Source of the DNA: CAYXVB01 sp964467785
GTDB taxonomy: Bacteria > Bdellovibrionota > UBA1018
DNA: 38,885 nucleotides
Reading direction: 5' to 3'
Assembly: GCA_964467785.1 (NCBI GenBank)
Contig: CAYXVB010000011.1
Location: forward strand, 1 to 38,885
Shown here: positions 7,338 through 15,122 of the stretch, in pieces
How positions within the stretch are numbered: position 1 is the stretch's first letter
Layout: every line of letters starts with the position of its first letter
Position numbers and translations under genes: made by a program
Notes under the pieces: generated by a model
What the model was told of the DNA's origin: nothing
Databases searched by the model: none
The model's input: the letters and a program-made list of their open reading frames with translations, nothing else

Positions 7338-8317
7338 AGTTTCATCATCGGATCCCGCGCGTCGTATCTGCCGGAATGAAGATAGGCCGCGTATCGCGAT
7401 CCTCCTCGGCAGTCGAGGCGATGGACGCATTTACGGCACTCGCCGGGAAGCATATCCAGCTCTCTCAGCTGTTTCATGAAGGGATGATTCCAGCAGGCCA
7501 GGATGTCGCGCGGATCCCCGAGATTTTCATTGATATAGTATGAGGGTTTAGCAAAACCCCTGGGATCGATGAAGAGCCGGAGGTGGTTTGCTTCTGAGCC
7601 CGGAGCGGAACAGAAAAGCCTGAGCGTCTCCATGTCTCCCGCGCAGAACGGCATGGGATTAGCCACTGTAACGGGCTTTCCGAAGCTGACGCTCAGCATG
7701 GCCAGTTTTTTCACGAGTAGCGAAACGTCCAAAGGCGCATCGCCGGGAGCCAGGTCCACCGGCCGATAGACCTCCCAGTCATCGACGTCCGCCGCGCGGA
7801 TCACTTTGTAAATGAGCTCGAGGTTGTTCAGGTTAAAGGGCGTCAGGGCCGTTCCGGCGCGAATGAGCTTGATGCCCGCTTCGCGCAACAGAGAGACGCC
7901 TCTGAGCTTCCGGGCGAAGGATCCGGGAGTATGGGTCCAGAGCAGGTCGCTCTCCGGATCGAATCCATTGAATTGAACGAGGACGTTATCCACCACCCGC
8001 GCGATACGTTGGGCGTTGGCCGGATTAACGAGAGTCGCGTTGGTGTTGAGCCAGACCTTGAGTCCCAGGCCCTTCGCATGCTCCATGAGTTCGACGATAT
8101 CCGGGCGGGACAGGGCTTCGCCTCCGGTGAAGCGCACCTGAGGGATTCCGGCTGCTTGGATTGAAGAGAGCACTTCGCGGATGAAGGTTGACGCCATTCC
8201 GGCGATGTCGCGCGTCTCTTTGGCGAAGGAGGCGCGATTGAAGCAGCCGGGGCAGGAGAAGTTGCAGCCGGGAGCCGCCTCGATGACGACTTCCTGAGGG
8301 ATCTCCTGCGCGGTCAT
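7334..8317 (-). CDS. Radical SAM enzyme with partial SPASM domain
   Basis: This 327-aa enzyme carries the radical SAM cluster motif CNFSCPGC (C18, C22, C25), the GGE-type SAM-binding motif in VRFTGGEALSRPD, and a C-terminal cysteine region. That region keeps CRKCVHRLDC, but the expected GX4C position is Ser (GFAKPS) and the last CX3C position is also Ser (CRGGS). The SPASM is therefore incomplete and may bind one auxiliary cluster, twitch-style. Such enzymes modify peptides or amino-acid derivatives by generating a 5'-deoxyadenosyl radical. Its start overlaps the stop of the PqqD-like gene by ATGA (8314-8317), so the two are coupled as recognition protein plus enzyme. It converges on the small peptide gene, whose stop codon it shares. 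Confidence 0.92.
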   Translation of the reverse strand: MTAQEIPQEVVIEAAPGCNFSCPGCFNRASFAKETRDIAGMASTFIREVLSSIQAAGIPQVRFTGGEALSRPDIVELMEHAKGLGLKVWLNTNATLVNPANAQRIARVVDNVLVQFNGFDPESDLLWTHTPGSFARKLRGVSLLREAGIKLIRAGTALTPFNLNNLELIYKVIRAADVDDWEVYRPVDLAPGDAPLDVSLLVKKLAMLSVSFGKPVTVANPMPFCAGDMETLRLFCSAPGSEANHLRLFIDPRGFAKPSYYINENLGDPRDILACWNHPFMKQLRELDMLPGECRKCVHRLDCRGGSRYAAYLHSGRYDARDPMMKL

Positions 8318-8601
8318 CGGGCCGTGAACTGGATCAAGGCCCGGCTCTCTAGTTCTTCGAGGAAATCCGTGAGGTCTTCGGCAAGCCGTTCACCGTGCGA
8401 AGGATCCAAATCGCGGGAGAGATCCGCAAGAATGGTCGCGATGTCGGAAGTGCCGTCGACCGCCTCGCAAGCAGCCGCGGCGAGGCCGTGAACCTCAAAG
8501 AGCCTTCCGCTGGAGCGGGAATAGACAATCAGGACTCCATCGGCCTTTTTTTCAAGGATGATGGCGTTGTTCCACTGAGGTATCCGTTTGTCCACTTTCA
8601 T
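8314..8601 (-). CDS. PqqD-like RiPP recognition element protein (95 aa)
   Basis: PqqD-family proteins are small winged-helix peptide chaperones that bind the leader of a precursor and deliver it to a radical SAM enzyme. The sequence fits. Strands near the N-terminus (VLIVYSRSSGRLFEVHGLAA) are followed by the family's helical part with DG(T/S)xxIxxI (CEAVDGTSDIATILADLS), and a C-terminal helix with a hydrophobic end (FLEELESRALIQF). Length matches free-standing PqqD/MftB proteins. It is the first gene of a minus-strand pair with the radical SAM enzyme and is divergent from the SPASM enzyme at 8661. It is the strongest single argument that the 68-aa peptide is a modified precursor. Confidence 0.88.
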   Translation of the reverse strand: MKVDKRIPQWNNAIILEKKADGVLIVYSRSSGRLFEVHGLAAAACEAVDGTSDIATILADLSRDLDPSHGERLAEDLTDFLEELESRALIQFTAR

Positions 8602-8660
8602 GAACGTCGTCTGGCTCTTGCGTGTTGAGGTTTCCGAAGGCTTGAAATACTTTCTTGCAC
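8602..8660. promoter_or_regulatory. Divergent promoter region between the pqqD-like and SPASM genes
   Basis: 59 bases separate the two opposite start codons, so promoters for both must lie here or inside the coding ends. AGGTTTCCGAAGG and TTGAAATAC are present, but no convincing -35/-10 pair can be fixed for either direction. Confidence 0.3.
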
Positions 8661-10100
8661 ATGCCCTCAGAACGCAAACTAATTCTGGATGCGCCGGAGT
8701 TCTTGCTGCACCTTCGCGATGCCGGTAAAACCCGGACCGCCCGGCTCAATCCGGTCAATCACGAGCTGCGTTGGTCTGACGACGGCGGTCGGGTCTTTGC
8801 TGCGCCTGGGGCTCCCGTTGCAGTCGATCTTGAGCCGGCTTTCGCGGTCAGTCCTCTCAATCCCGGTTTAAAGATGCCCGATCCCGCGGTGATCAAGATT
8901 CAGGTCGGCTTGGGCTGCAACATGAGTTGCGAATACTGCAGCCAGAGAGAGATCCGTCCGGGGCGGGCAGCCGTGGACGAAAGCCTGCGAAAAGCGCGCG
9001 AATTCATGGTCGGAGTCGACAAATGGTACCGCGGCGGCGCCCAAGGTGATGGCGAGGGCACGAGGGTCGAGCTTTGGGGCGGGGAAACGCTGATCTACTG
9101 GGACGCGGTGAGCGAGCTCGCCCGCGAGTTCCGCTCCCGCTATCCCAAGGTGCTGCTGCATTTCTTCACCAACGGCTCAATGTTGACTCCGGAGATCATC
9201 GACGCGGTCGACCAGCTTGGCATCCATGTGACGATCTCGCATGACGGGCCTTTCAGCGCCCGTACCCGAGGGCGGGACGTGCTCGCCGATCCGAGGACTC
9301 TGGCGCAGATCCGCGAGCTGTTCCGAAGGCTCAATTCGAGATCGCGGATCACGTTCAATGCGACCATCACGCGCGAAAGCCCGAATTTGCTCGAGATCCA
9401 CCGGTATATCGCCGAGCGTCTCGAGGTCCCGTTCGAGGCAGTCCGCGTCTCGCATGAGATCGGAATTCCCTACAGCTCCGAGAGCGTCAAATTGTTCGGC
9501 GACGCTTCACTCGATATCCGCACCCGCCTGGTCCGAAACGCTGTTGCCGACGGGGTGCACGGCCTGCTTGCTTGTAGTCTTTGGGAGCCGATCCAGGAAG
9601 TCCGGGAACTGCTCGCCAATCCCGTTCATCGCGATGTCTTCGGGCAGCGCTGCGGGATGGATCGGGCTGACCGCCTTGCCGTGGATCTCGACGGCAATGT
9701 GCTGACTTGCCAGATCACTTCGGCCGAGTCGGGGCATCGGATCGGCGCAGTGGATCGTCTTGAAGAGGCGCGTTTGACGACTTCCCGGCATTGGAGCCTG
9801 CGCGATGAATGTGTCAGCTGCCCGGTGCTAATGACCTGTCGCGGCGGCTGCATGTTCATGACCGAGAAGACGTGGAGCGAATCCTGTGATCAGCTCTTCG
9901 ACTGGCATCTCGGGTACCTGGCCGCCGCTCTTTTTCAGCAGACCGGAATGATCCTGGAAAGAATCGAGGGCGCCGTGGTTCGTGGTGCGCGAGGTAGCGG
10001 ATCAACTTCAGTCGAAGTCTTGCGTTATAAGGATTTTCTCGACGTTTTGAGCAAAAGCTCGGCACAAGTAAGCGCCGAAAAGTCTCAAGCCAGATCGTAA
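8661..10100 (+). CDS. Radical SAM/SPASM peptide-modifying enzyme
   Basis: The radical SAM motif is CNMSCEYC (C86, C90, C93 counted from the ATG at 8661), with WGGETLIYWD as the SAM-binding GGE region. The C-terminal SPASM is complete: CX13GX4C from GQRC to VLTC, then CVSCPVLMTCRGGC (CX2CX5CX3C), then a final Cys in SESC. That gives ligands for two auxiliary 4Fe-4S clusters, as in anSME, PqqE-type and sactisynthase-type enzymes. About 75 residues precede the core and could help substrate binding. A TTG two codons upstream (8655) is an alternative start. The gene is divergent from the pqqD-like gene, and its 3' end overlaps the convergent HemN-like gene by 16 bases. Likely substrate: the 68-aa peptide. 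Confidence 0.93.
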   Translation: MPSERKLILDAPEFLLHLRDAGKTRTARLNPVNHELRWSDDGGRVFAAPGAPVAVDLEPAFAVSPLNPGLKMPDPAVIKIQVGLGCNMSCEYCSQREIRPGRAAVDESLRKAREFMVGVDKWYRGGAQGDGEGTRVELWGGETLIYWDAVSELAREFRSRYPKVLLHFFTNGSMLTPEIIDAVDQLGIHVTISHDGPFSARTRGRDVLADPRTLAQIRELFRRLNSRSRITFNATITRESPNLLEIHRYIAERLEVPFEAVRVSHEIGIPYSSESVKLFGDASLDIRTRLVRNAVADGVHGLLACSLWEPIQEVRELLANPVHRDVFGQRCGMDRADRLAVDLDGNVLTCQITSAESGHRIGAVDRLEEARLTTSRHWSLRDECVSCPVLMTCRGGCMFMTEKTWSESCDQLFDWHLGYLAAALFQQTGMILERIEGAVVRGARGSGSTSVEVLRYKDFLDVLSKSSAQVSAEKSQARS

Positions 10101-11527
10101 AAGTGATTTAAGTGCTCGAGGAACCGGTTTGCCTTGCCTTCCGGCTTGGTGCGGAGTTCCCGCCTGACGGAAGCGCTGACAAACAGCGTCGAGAGCTCAT
10201 CGCTCACAATCCTGCCTTCCTCATTGAGCAAGAGGGTGTCGCCCTGTCTGGATGCAAGGCCGGCAGCTACCAGCTGATTAAAGCGCTTATCCAGGCGGGC
10301 AAAGGCGGTTGTACCCGCGAGCCAGCGAAGGATCCCAAGATCCACCGCGCCTGCGCGTACGGCCATGACCGCACCGCGATGGGTCAGCTCGGTGGAAGTG
10401 ATCTTGCGAGCCCGCAACGCGGGAGATTCGCCTGCCTTGATCCGCCGCATGTATTCCCGCACTTGGGGAACGTTGTGGTACGCAAGTCCGCCAAAGAGGC
10501 CGTAAGCCCCGCAGCCGATTCCGAGCTCCGGCTGGATCGCCTCCGTAGTGCATTCGCGCGCGATCATCGCCGGAGCGCTCTCTGCTTTCTTCTTGAACAC
10601 GCGCGAGGTGGCCTCTTCGTATCCATGACGGTCGGCCACGGCCTGAGCCATCGCATGCATCAACATGGAGCGCGTTTCATTCCTCAGATCCAAGGCGGAT
10701 GCCAGCTTCTTCTTGACGGGCATCGTTTCGCGGACGGATGTCGTGTAAAGAGTCACCGAATTCGGATCCAGGGAGAAGGCCGTCCGAAGCGTCTCAATCC
10801 AAGAGGAGTCGGTCTGTCCTGGAAGCGGGGCAAGCAGGTCGATATTGAAATCGAAGCGGAAATGCCGAATCGCCGCGATGGCATCCATGGCCTGGTCCCT
10901 GGAGTGACGCCGAATCGTGCCACTCAGCACGGAATTGTCGAAGTCCTGCACTCCGATGCTGATCCGGTTGACCCCGCGGCCCCAGAGCTCACCCAAAAAT
11001 TTCCGGTTCACCGTCTCCGGATGCATCTCCAAGGTGATCGTGCACGCGGGATCGACCTCGATGCCGGCCCGGATCCGAGCGATGAGTCCACCGATTTCCG
11101 TCGCGGACATGAGGGAGGGGGTCCCGCCGCCGAAATAGATTTCACGGCACTTGAACTGCTCCGAACCGTCGACCATCATCCCTAGCTCGCGTTCGAGGCA
11201 GCGCACATACTCCGAGGTCGTCGAATCCCGGGCGAGCGAGATGTTGAAGTGGCAGAAGGAGCAACGTCCCGAGCAGAATGGGAAGTGGACGTAGACCCGG
11301 GTCCAGCCGCCTGGATGGGACTTGATCGGAGCTTTGGTTTTGCGGTCGTGCAAGGCGCTCAACGGAGGATAGGTCGCGGTGTAACAATAGCGAAGCAAGT
11401 CGCGACCCCGCTTCTTTCCCAACGCGAACTCAAATGCGGTTGACGCCAATCTTGAACGGGCTTCCGTCACGCACTCCTGGGCCCAGGTGTTGTCTCGCGG
11501 CGTAGTCTCGGAAAATTCGTTCGCCAT
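10085..11527 (-). CDS. HemN/HemW-like (coproporphyrinogen oxidase family) radical SAM enzyme
   Basis: This 480-aa protein has HFPFCSGRCSFCHF (C85, C89, C92), the GGGTPSLM motif, and the HPETV and GVQDFD motifs of the HemN/HemW superfamily, and keeps the family's C-terminal region. It is longer than HemW (about 380 aa), with roughly 75 extra N-terminal residues. Members outside haem synthesis include class C radical SAM methylases and cyclopropane-forming enzymes in natural-product loci, as well as haem-handling proteins. In this locus, with two other radical SAM enzymes and a ketosynthase set, a tailoring role such as methyl or methylene transfer is more likely than haem metabolism, but that is inference. 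Start ATG 11527; AAGG lies about 10 bases upstream. Confidence 0.88.
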   Translation of the reverse strand: MANEFSETTPRDNTWAQECVTEARSRLASTAFEFALGKKRGRDLLRYCYTATYPPLSALHDRKTKAPIKSHPGGWTRVYVHFPFCSGRCSFCHFNISLARDSTTSEYVRCLERELGMMVDGSEQFKCREIYFGGGTPSLMSATEIGGLIARIRAGIEVDPACTITLEMHPETVNRKFLGELWGRGVNRISIGVQDFDNSVLSGTIRRHSRDQAMDAIAAIRHFRFDFNIDLLAPLPGQTDSSWIETLRTAFSLDPNSVTLYTTSVRETMPVKKKLASALDLRNETRSMLMHAMAQAVADRHGYEEATSRVFKKKAESAPAMIARECTTEAIQPELGIGCGAYGLFGGLAYHNVPQVREYMRRIKAGESPALRARKITSTELTHRGAVMAVRAGAVDLGILRWLAGTTAFARLDKRFNQLVAAGLASRQGDTLLLNEEGRIVSDELSTLFVSASVRRELRTKPEGKANRFLEHLNHFYDLA

Positions 11528-11630
11528 GTGGGCATAACCTTAACACATTGGAAGGCGCGATCTAGCAATCGCGGATCCGGATTTCACTTTGGGATTGCGT
11601 TTGAGGATTTTTGCTGGATTAATCCAAGGT

Positions 11631-13025
11631 GTGAAAAATAAGCGGCTTTTGATCCTTTCAGCGCGTTCGAAGTATACCTGGTGGAGCTGCCAGACGATCG
11701 GACGCAATCTGAGGGCCGCGTATGAGCGGTTGGGAAAACCCTATGTCGTAAGCACTCTCGAACTGAGCACCGGATCCGGGACCAACCCCCGATACCATCG
11801 CTCGTTCCAACGCGATTTCGTCGGTGCGATCAAGGAATTCAGGCCGGACGAATTCGTGGTGAGCGATACTGTCCCTCATCCGCTCGAGCTGTTCAAGAAC
11901 CTCCTCGTCGATCGCACCGAGGAGGAAAGATCCTCCTTGCAGTATGAGAGTCGCGCCAAGATGCGCCCGTTCTTGCAGTCGCTGGGAGTCGCGGACAAAC
12001 CTTGGACTTTTCACGTCTACGGTGACTTTACCTACGCCGCGCGCCACTGGCTCGAATTCGGGAAGAGGGAGAATTCGTTGGGGGTCCCGCTCCGACTCGT
12101 TTGCGCATCCCCTCGCCAGCAGAGACTTGTCAGCGGATTCCTGGCCGGCTCTCCCGAAGAGACAGTCAGTTGCTTGCCGTTTCCGGTGGACTGCAAGGCC
12201 TGGTCGTTCGACGAGGAGCTGAGGTCGGAGGCTCGGAAGGCGCTGAAGGTTGCGGCGGCTTCGAAGGTGATCCTCTACACCGGGCGAATCAGTTTGCAAA
12301 AAAACGTGACCGCGCTCGTTAGCGAATTCGCCAGGCTCGTGAATGAAGGCGAAAGTAACGCGCTCCTTTGGATTGTCGGTCCCTTTGACGACCGCGACGG
12401 CGCCATTATGTCGCTGGATGCCCCGCTTGGATATTTTTTTAAGAAATTTTCCTCCCTCCTCTCGGAACTGCCTGAGAAGGTTCGTTCCAAGATTCGTGTC
12501 ATTGATCCACTATCGGGCGAGGAGCTGCGAAAGGTCTATTGCGCGGCGGACGTCTTTGCGAGCCTGAGTCTTTATCATGACGAGGATTTCGGAATGGCTC
12601 CCGCTGAGGCGCTGGCTTGCGGGCTTCCTGCGGTTCTTTCGGACTGGGGCGGTTATTCGGGTTTTGCCGTGGCCGGAGTCGCTTGCGAGAAAGTACCCGT
12701 GAGTCTGACTCTCGAGGGGTTACTGCTCCCTTCAAATGGGGTACAAAAAGCCCTCAAGGCGGCGTTGGCGGCGGCGCGCGCTTCGGGTGCGCAAAGAAAG
12801 ATGCGCGGTGATGCCTTCGCCGCAAGCTTTTCGATCGATGTGGTCGCCGGCCGCTTGTCGACGGTTTATGAGAGGACAGCGGTGCCGTTTCAGGGATTCA
12901 ACGCTCGATATAAGCATTTGGGCGATCGAGTCAGCATTGGCCGGCCACATCCTGATTTTTTCCCTTCGTCCGGAACCTTATACGAGGAAGTTTATCGTCC
13001 CTATTTCGAGGAGCAGCGGGGATGA
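11631..13025 (+). CDS. GT4-type glycosyltransferase (464 aa)
   Basis: This GT-B fold enzyme would transfer a sugar from a nucleotide donor. The C-terminal donor domain is clear: ILYTGRISLQKNV opens it, and the retaining-GT EX7E motif is in EDFGMAPAEALACGLP, followed by SDWGGYSG. The N-terminal domain begins with strand KRLLILSARSKYTWW. I chose GTG 11631 because it puts that first strand close to the N-terminus. A TTG at 11589 would add 14 residues; neither has a strong ribosome-binding site. It is divergent from the HemN-like gene. Its stop overlaps the next start (ATGA, 13022-13025). The acceptor may be the modified peptide, a lipid or a surface glycan. Confidence 0.88.
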   Translation: MKNKRLLILSARSKYTWWSCQTIGRNLRAAYERLGKPYVVSTLELSTGSGTNPRYHRSFQRDFVGAIKEFRPDEFVVSDTVPHPLELFKNLLVDRTEEERSSLQYESRAKMRPFLQSLGVADKPWTFHVYGDFTYAARHWLEFGKRENSLGVPLRLVCASPRQQRLVSGFLAGSPEETVSCLPFPVDCKAWSFDEELRSEARKALKVAAASKVILYTGRISLQKNVTALVSEFARLVNEGESNALLWIVGPFDDRDGAIMSLDAPLGYFFKKFSSLLSELPEKVRSKIRVIDPLSGEELRKVYCAADVFASLSLYHDEDFGMAPAEALACGLPAVLSDWGGYSGFAVAGVACEKVPVSLTLEGLLLPSNGVQKALKAALAAARASGAQRKMRGDAFAASFSIDVVAGRLSTVYERTAVPFQGFNARYKHLGDRVSIGRPHPDFFPSSGTLYEEVYRPYFEEQRG

Positions 13026-14008
13026 GCAAGTCAGGAAAACGGACGGGTGCGTCCGATCAGCCGATCAGTTGGGTCATGGATTATCTCTTCTCGCGGCTGC
13101 ATCTTGAATTCACGGATTATGAGGCGGCGGATGTCAGAAGGGTGCTTTGGCCTTCCACGGAGGCGCTCTACGCGGAGACGAGTCCGATCTTCCTTTCGGA
13201 CGGTATTCCGAAGAAGTTGCTCAAGTTCCGGAGCGAAGTGATGGCCCGCGACGGGTTCTTGCCCTTGAAGTATTTTTTCGAGAGCTGTCCTGCGAGCGTG
13301 GATTGCCCTAAGCTGCTCGTGGCCGAGGATTTGGCCTGGATCGTGCCGTCCGCTTGGCGGGCCCGGATCGGAACTTACAGGGTTAGGAGCAAGACCCGCT
13401 CCGGAAAGACGCCGCCGGACCGGATCCTCATGGCGGCTCCGCTCAGGCCTGCGTTTGCGCTCGGGTTCGAGGACCGTCCCTTTCTCGATTTTGTCGAAAA
13501 ATTGCAGGAAAAATGGGGCATCGAGGCGTTCCGCAAGATCCGCTGGCTGATGTGGATGCCCGTGCGCGACACCAGCTGTGTCGATCAGGATGATCGGTTT
13601 CTAGAGCACTTGACGATCATCATGAGGGACTTTGGGGCCCAGGTGGACTTCGTGAGCTGGGAAGATCTTTCGCATCTCCACGATCTGCGGGGCTGGGGTT
13701 TCGTGGAGTTCAATTGCAAGACCATGATCGCCGAAAGCTACGTCAAGCATTTCGCCCTTTCAAAAGGGGCGCAATGGATCGAGCCCTTTGAGGTATCGGA
13801 ATTGTCATCAGCCGGGGCGCGGATCGAGGCGCTTTCTCCCTACCATGAGCTGGTGGTCCATTCGGCCCTGCCGCGAGAGGTTGCTCGCAGGCAAGTCACG
13901 GCGAGCAGCCTTGCGCGAATCGAACGTCTGGTCGATTACGACGAAGGGATCGGGCGTCGGACCAAAAAGCTGATTCTCGCGACTGTTGGAGCGTTGACCT
14001 CAGGCTGA
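13022..14008 (+). CDS. Unknown cytoplasmic protein coupled to the glycosyltransferase (328 aa)
   Basis: I do not recognise this protein. It has no signal peptide or membrane segment. It is rich in aromatic residues and contains conserved-looking stretches such as RKIRWLMWMPVRDTSC, FVSWEDLSHL and FVEFNCKTMIAESYVKHF, and ends in basic helices (IGRRTKKLILATVG). The strand-turn pattern around 170-260 could be a Rossmann-like alpha/beta fold. The ATGA overlap with the glycosyltransferase suggests the two products are made in similar amounts and act together. It ends six bases before the convergent DctP gene. Confidence 0.85.
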   Translation: MSKSGKRTGASDQPISWVMDYLFSRLHLEFTDYEAADVRRVLWPSTEALYAETSPIFLSDGIPKKLLKFRSEVMARDGFLPLKYFFESCPASVDCPKLLVAEDLAWIVPSAWRARIGTYRVRSKTRSGKTPPDRILMAAPLRPAFALGFEDRPFLDFVEKLQEKWGIEAFRKIRWLMWMPVRDTSCVDQDDRFLEHLTIIMRDFGAQVDFVSWEDLSHLHDLRGWGFVEFNCKTMIAESYVKHFALSKGAQWIEPFEVSELSSAGARIEALSPYHELVVHSALPREVARRQVTASSLARIERLVDYDEGIGRRTKKLILATVGALTSG

Positions 14009-14013
14009 GCGCG

Positions 14014-15048
14014 TTATTCCGCTTGGAGCTTGTTGATCAGGCCCGCGCTGAAACGCTTTTCGTATTTCAGCAAGAGCGGTGCGGTGGCTTGGCGGATTCG
14101 GGCTTTCTCCGATTCAGGGAGGTCCACGACCTGAATTCCTTCCTTTTCACAGCGGCCGCGCGTGATGGCGATGTCGTCGATCGACTCCTGGCGTTCGGTG
14201 CGGGCCGCGACAAGGGCAGCGTCCCTGACCATGTCCTGCTCAGCGGGGGTCAGGCCGTTCCAGAAAGTCTTGTTCAAGACGATCGAGGTGAGGAAGAGGC
14301 TATGCTGGGTGTCGTTGACGACCGTGCCGGGCCGATTCTGTTTCATGGAGTAAAAGCGAACGTAAGTGGACTCCGCCGCGTCGATTTTACCGTTCTGGAA
14401 CGCCTGGGGGACATCGTTGAGACTCATCGGAACCGGTTGGGCTCCGAGCGCGCGCAGCGTATCCATTGCCACGGGATTGTTGGAAGTGCGGATTCTCAGG
14501 CCTTTGAAGTCCTCCAGCTTCCTGACGGGTTTGGTGGCCGGCAGGATCCGGTATCCACCGCTATAGGTGAACGCGAGTCCCTTCAGGTTGCCCGTTGAAA
14601 GTCCGGCAAGCAGTTGGCCGCCGACTTCGCCTTCCAGGACCTTTTTAGCGTGGTCATGGCTCTTAAAGATGTAGGGCAGCTCGAGCGCGAGCATATCCTT
14701 GTTGTAGCGGCCCAGGTCGCTCACGTAACTCTGGCTCATTTCAATGCGGCCGTCGCTGACGTAGGCGATGACATCCTCTTGCCGGAAGGTTCCGCCACCG
14801 TACTTGCCGGAATATTCGTTCACGGTCAGAACTTCGACCTCGAGCTTGCCCTGAGAGGCTTTGCTGAGCTGTTCGGAAAAGGCGCCAGCGGCGCGCCGGA
14901 AGACATCCACGGGTTCGTGGGCGAGTACCCAGCGGATTTTCTTTTTTGTTTCCGGGGCCTTCTGCTCTCCGTCCGCGCGCGCAGAGGTGGCGAACAACGT
15001 GCTCATGGAGCCCAGGAGTACGAACATTCCGAGGTATTTGTTTCTCAC
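14014..15048 (-). CDS. TRAP-type (DctP) periplasmic solute-binding protein, orphan
   Basis: DctP proteins bind organic acids through a conserved Arg-carboxylate contact and normally feed DctQ/DctM membrane subunits. The family signature is clear: GLRIRTSNNPVAMDTLRALG followed by PVPMSLNDVPQAFQNGKIDA, plus an N-terminal signal peptide (YLGMFVLLGSMSTLFATSARA). GTG at 15048 is preferred because AAGGGG lies 7 bases upstream. No TRAP membrane subunit is encoded here. Instead the gene follows an ABC SBP-ATPase-permease set on the same strand. It may work with distant TRAP subunits, serve as a sensor input, or bind a locus product. A separate promoter appears to lie just upstream. Confidence 0.93.
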   Translation of the reverse strand: MRNKYLGMFVLLGSMSTLFATSARADGEQKAPETKKKIRWVLAHEPVDVFRRAAGAFSEQLSKASQGKLEVEVLTVNEYSGKYGGGTFRQEDVIAYVSDGRIEMSQSYVSDLGRYNKDMLALELPYIFKSHDHAKKVLEGEVGGQLLAGLSTGNLKGLAFTYSGGYRILPATKPVRKLEDFKGLRIRTSNNPVAMDTLRALGAQPVPMSLNDVPQAFQNGKIDAAESTYVRFYSMKQNRPGTVVNDTQHSLFLTSIVLNKTFWNGLTPAEQDMVRDAALVAARTERQESIDDIAITRGRCEKEGIQVVDLPESEKARIRQATAPLLLKYEKRFSAGLINKLQAE

Positions 15049-15086
15049 GGAGCAGCCCCTTTCGAAAGGTTCAAGCATTTCAATTA

Positions 15087-15122
15087 TTTAAATATAATAA
15101 CATTATGAAAACAGTTGATCAA
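15087..15122 (-). promoter_or_regulatory. Sigma70-like promoter for the DctP gene
   Basis: On the minus strand TTGATC (15122-15117) is followed after exactly 17 bases by TATTAT (15099-15094), within a strikingly AT-rich stretch. Transcription would start near 15087, about 39 bases before the GTG start. The -35 lies inside the 3' end of the permease gene, so DctP can be expressed apart from the ABC operon. The -35 region also sits in the palindrome GTTGATCAAC (15115-15124), a possible operator. Confidence 0.5.

Noticed and set aside
10112..11185. 357-codon plus-strand frame opposite the HemN-like gene
   Set aside because: No recognisable motif or start signal; the minus strand has the full radical SAM motif set.
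14014..15048. Complete TRAP transporter
   Set aside because: Only the DctP binding protein is present; neighbours are ABC components and no DctQ or DctM is encoded nearby.
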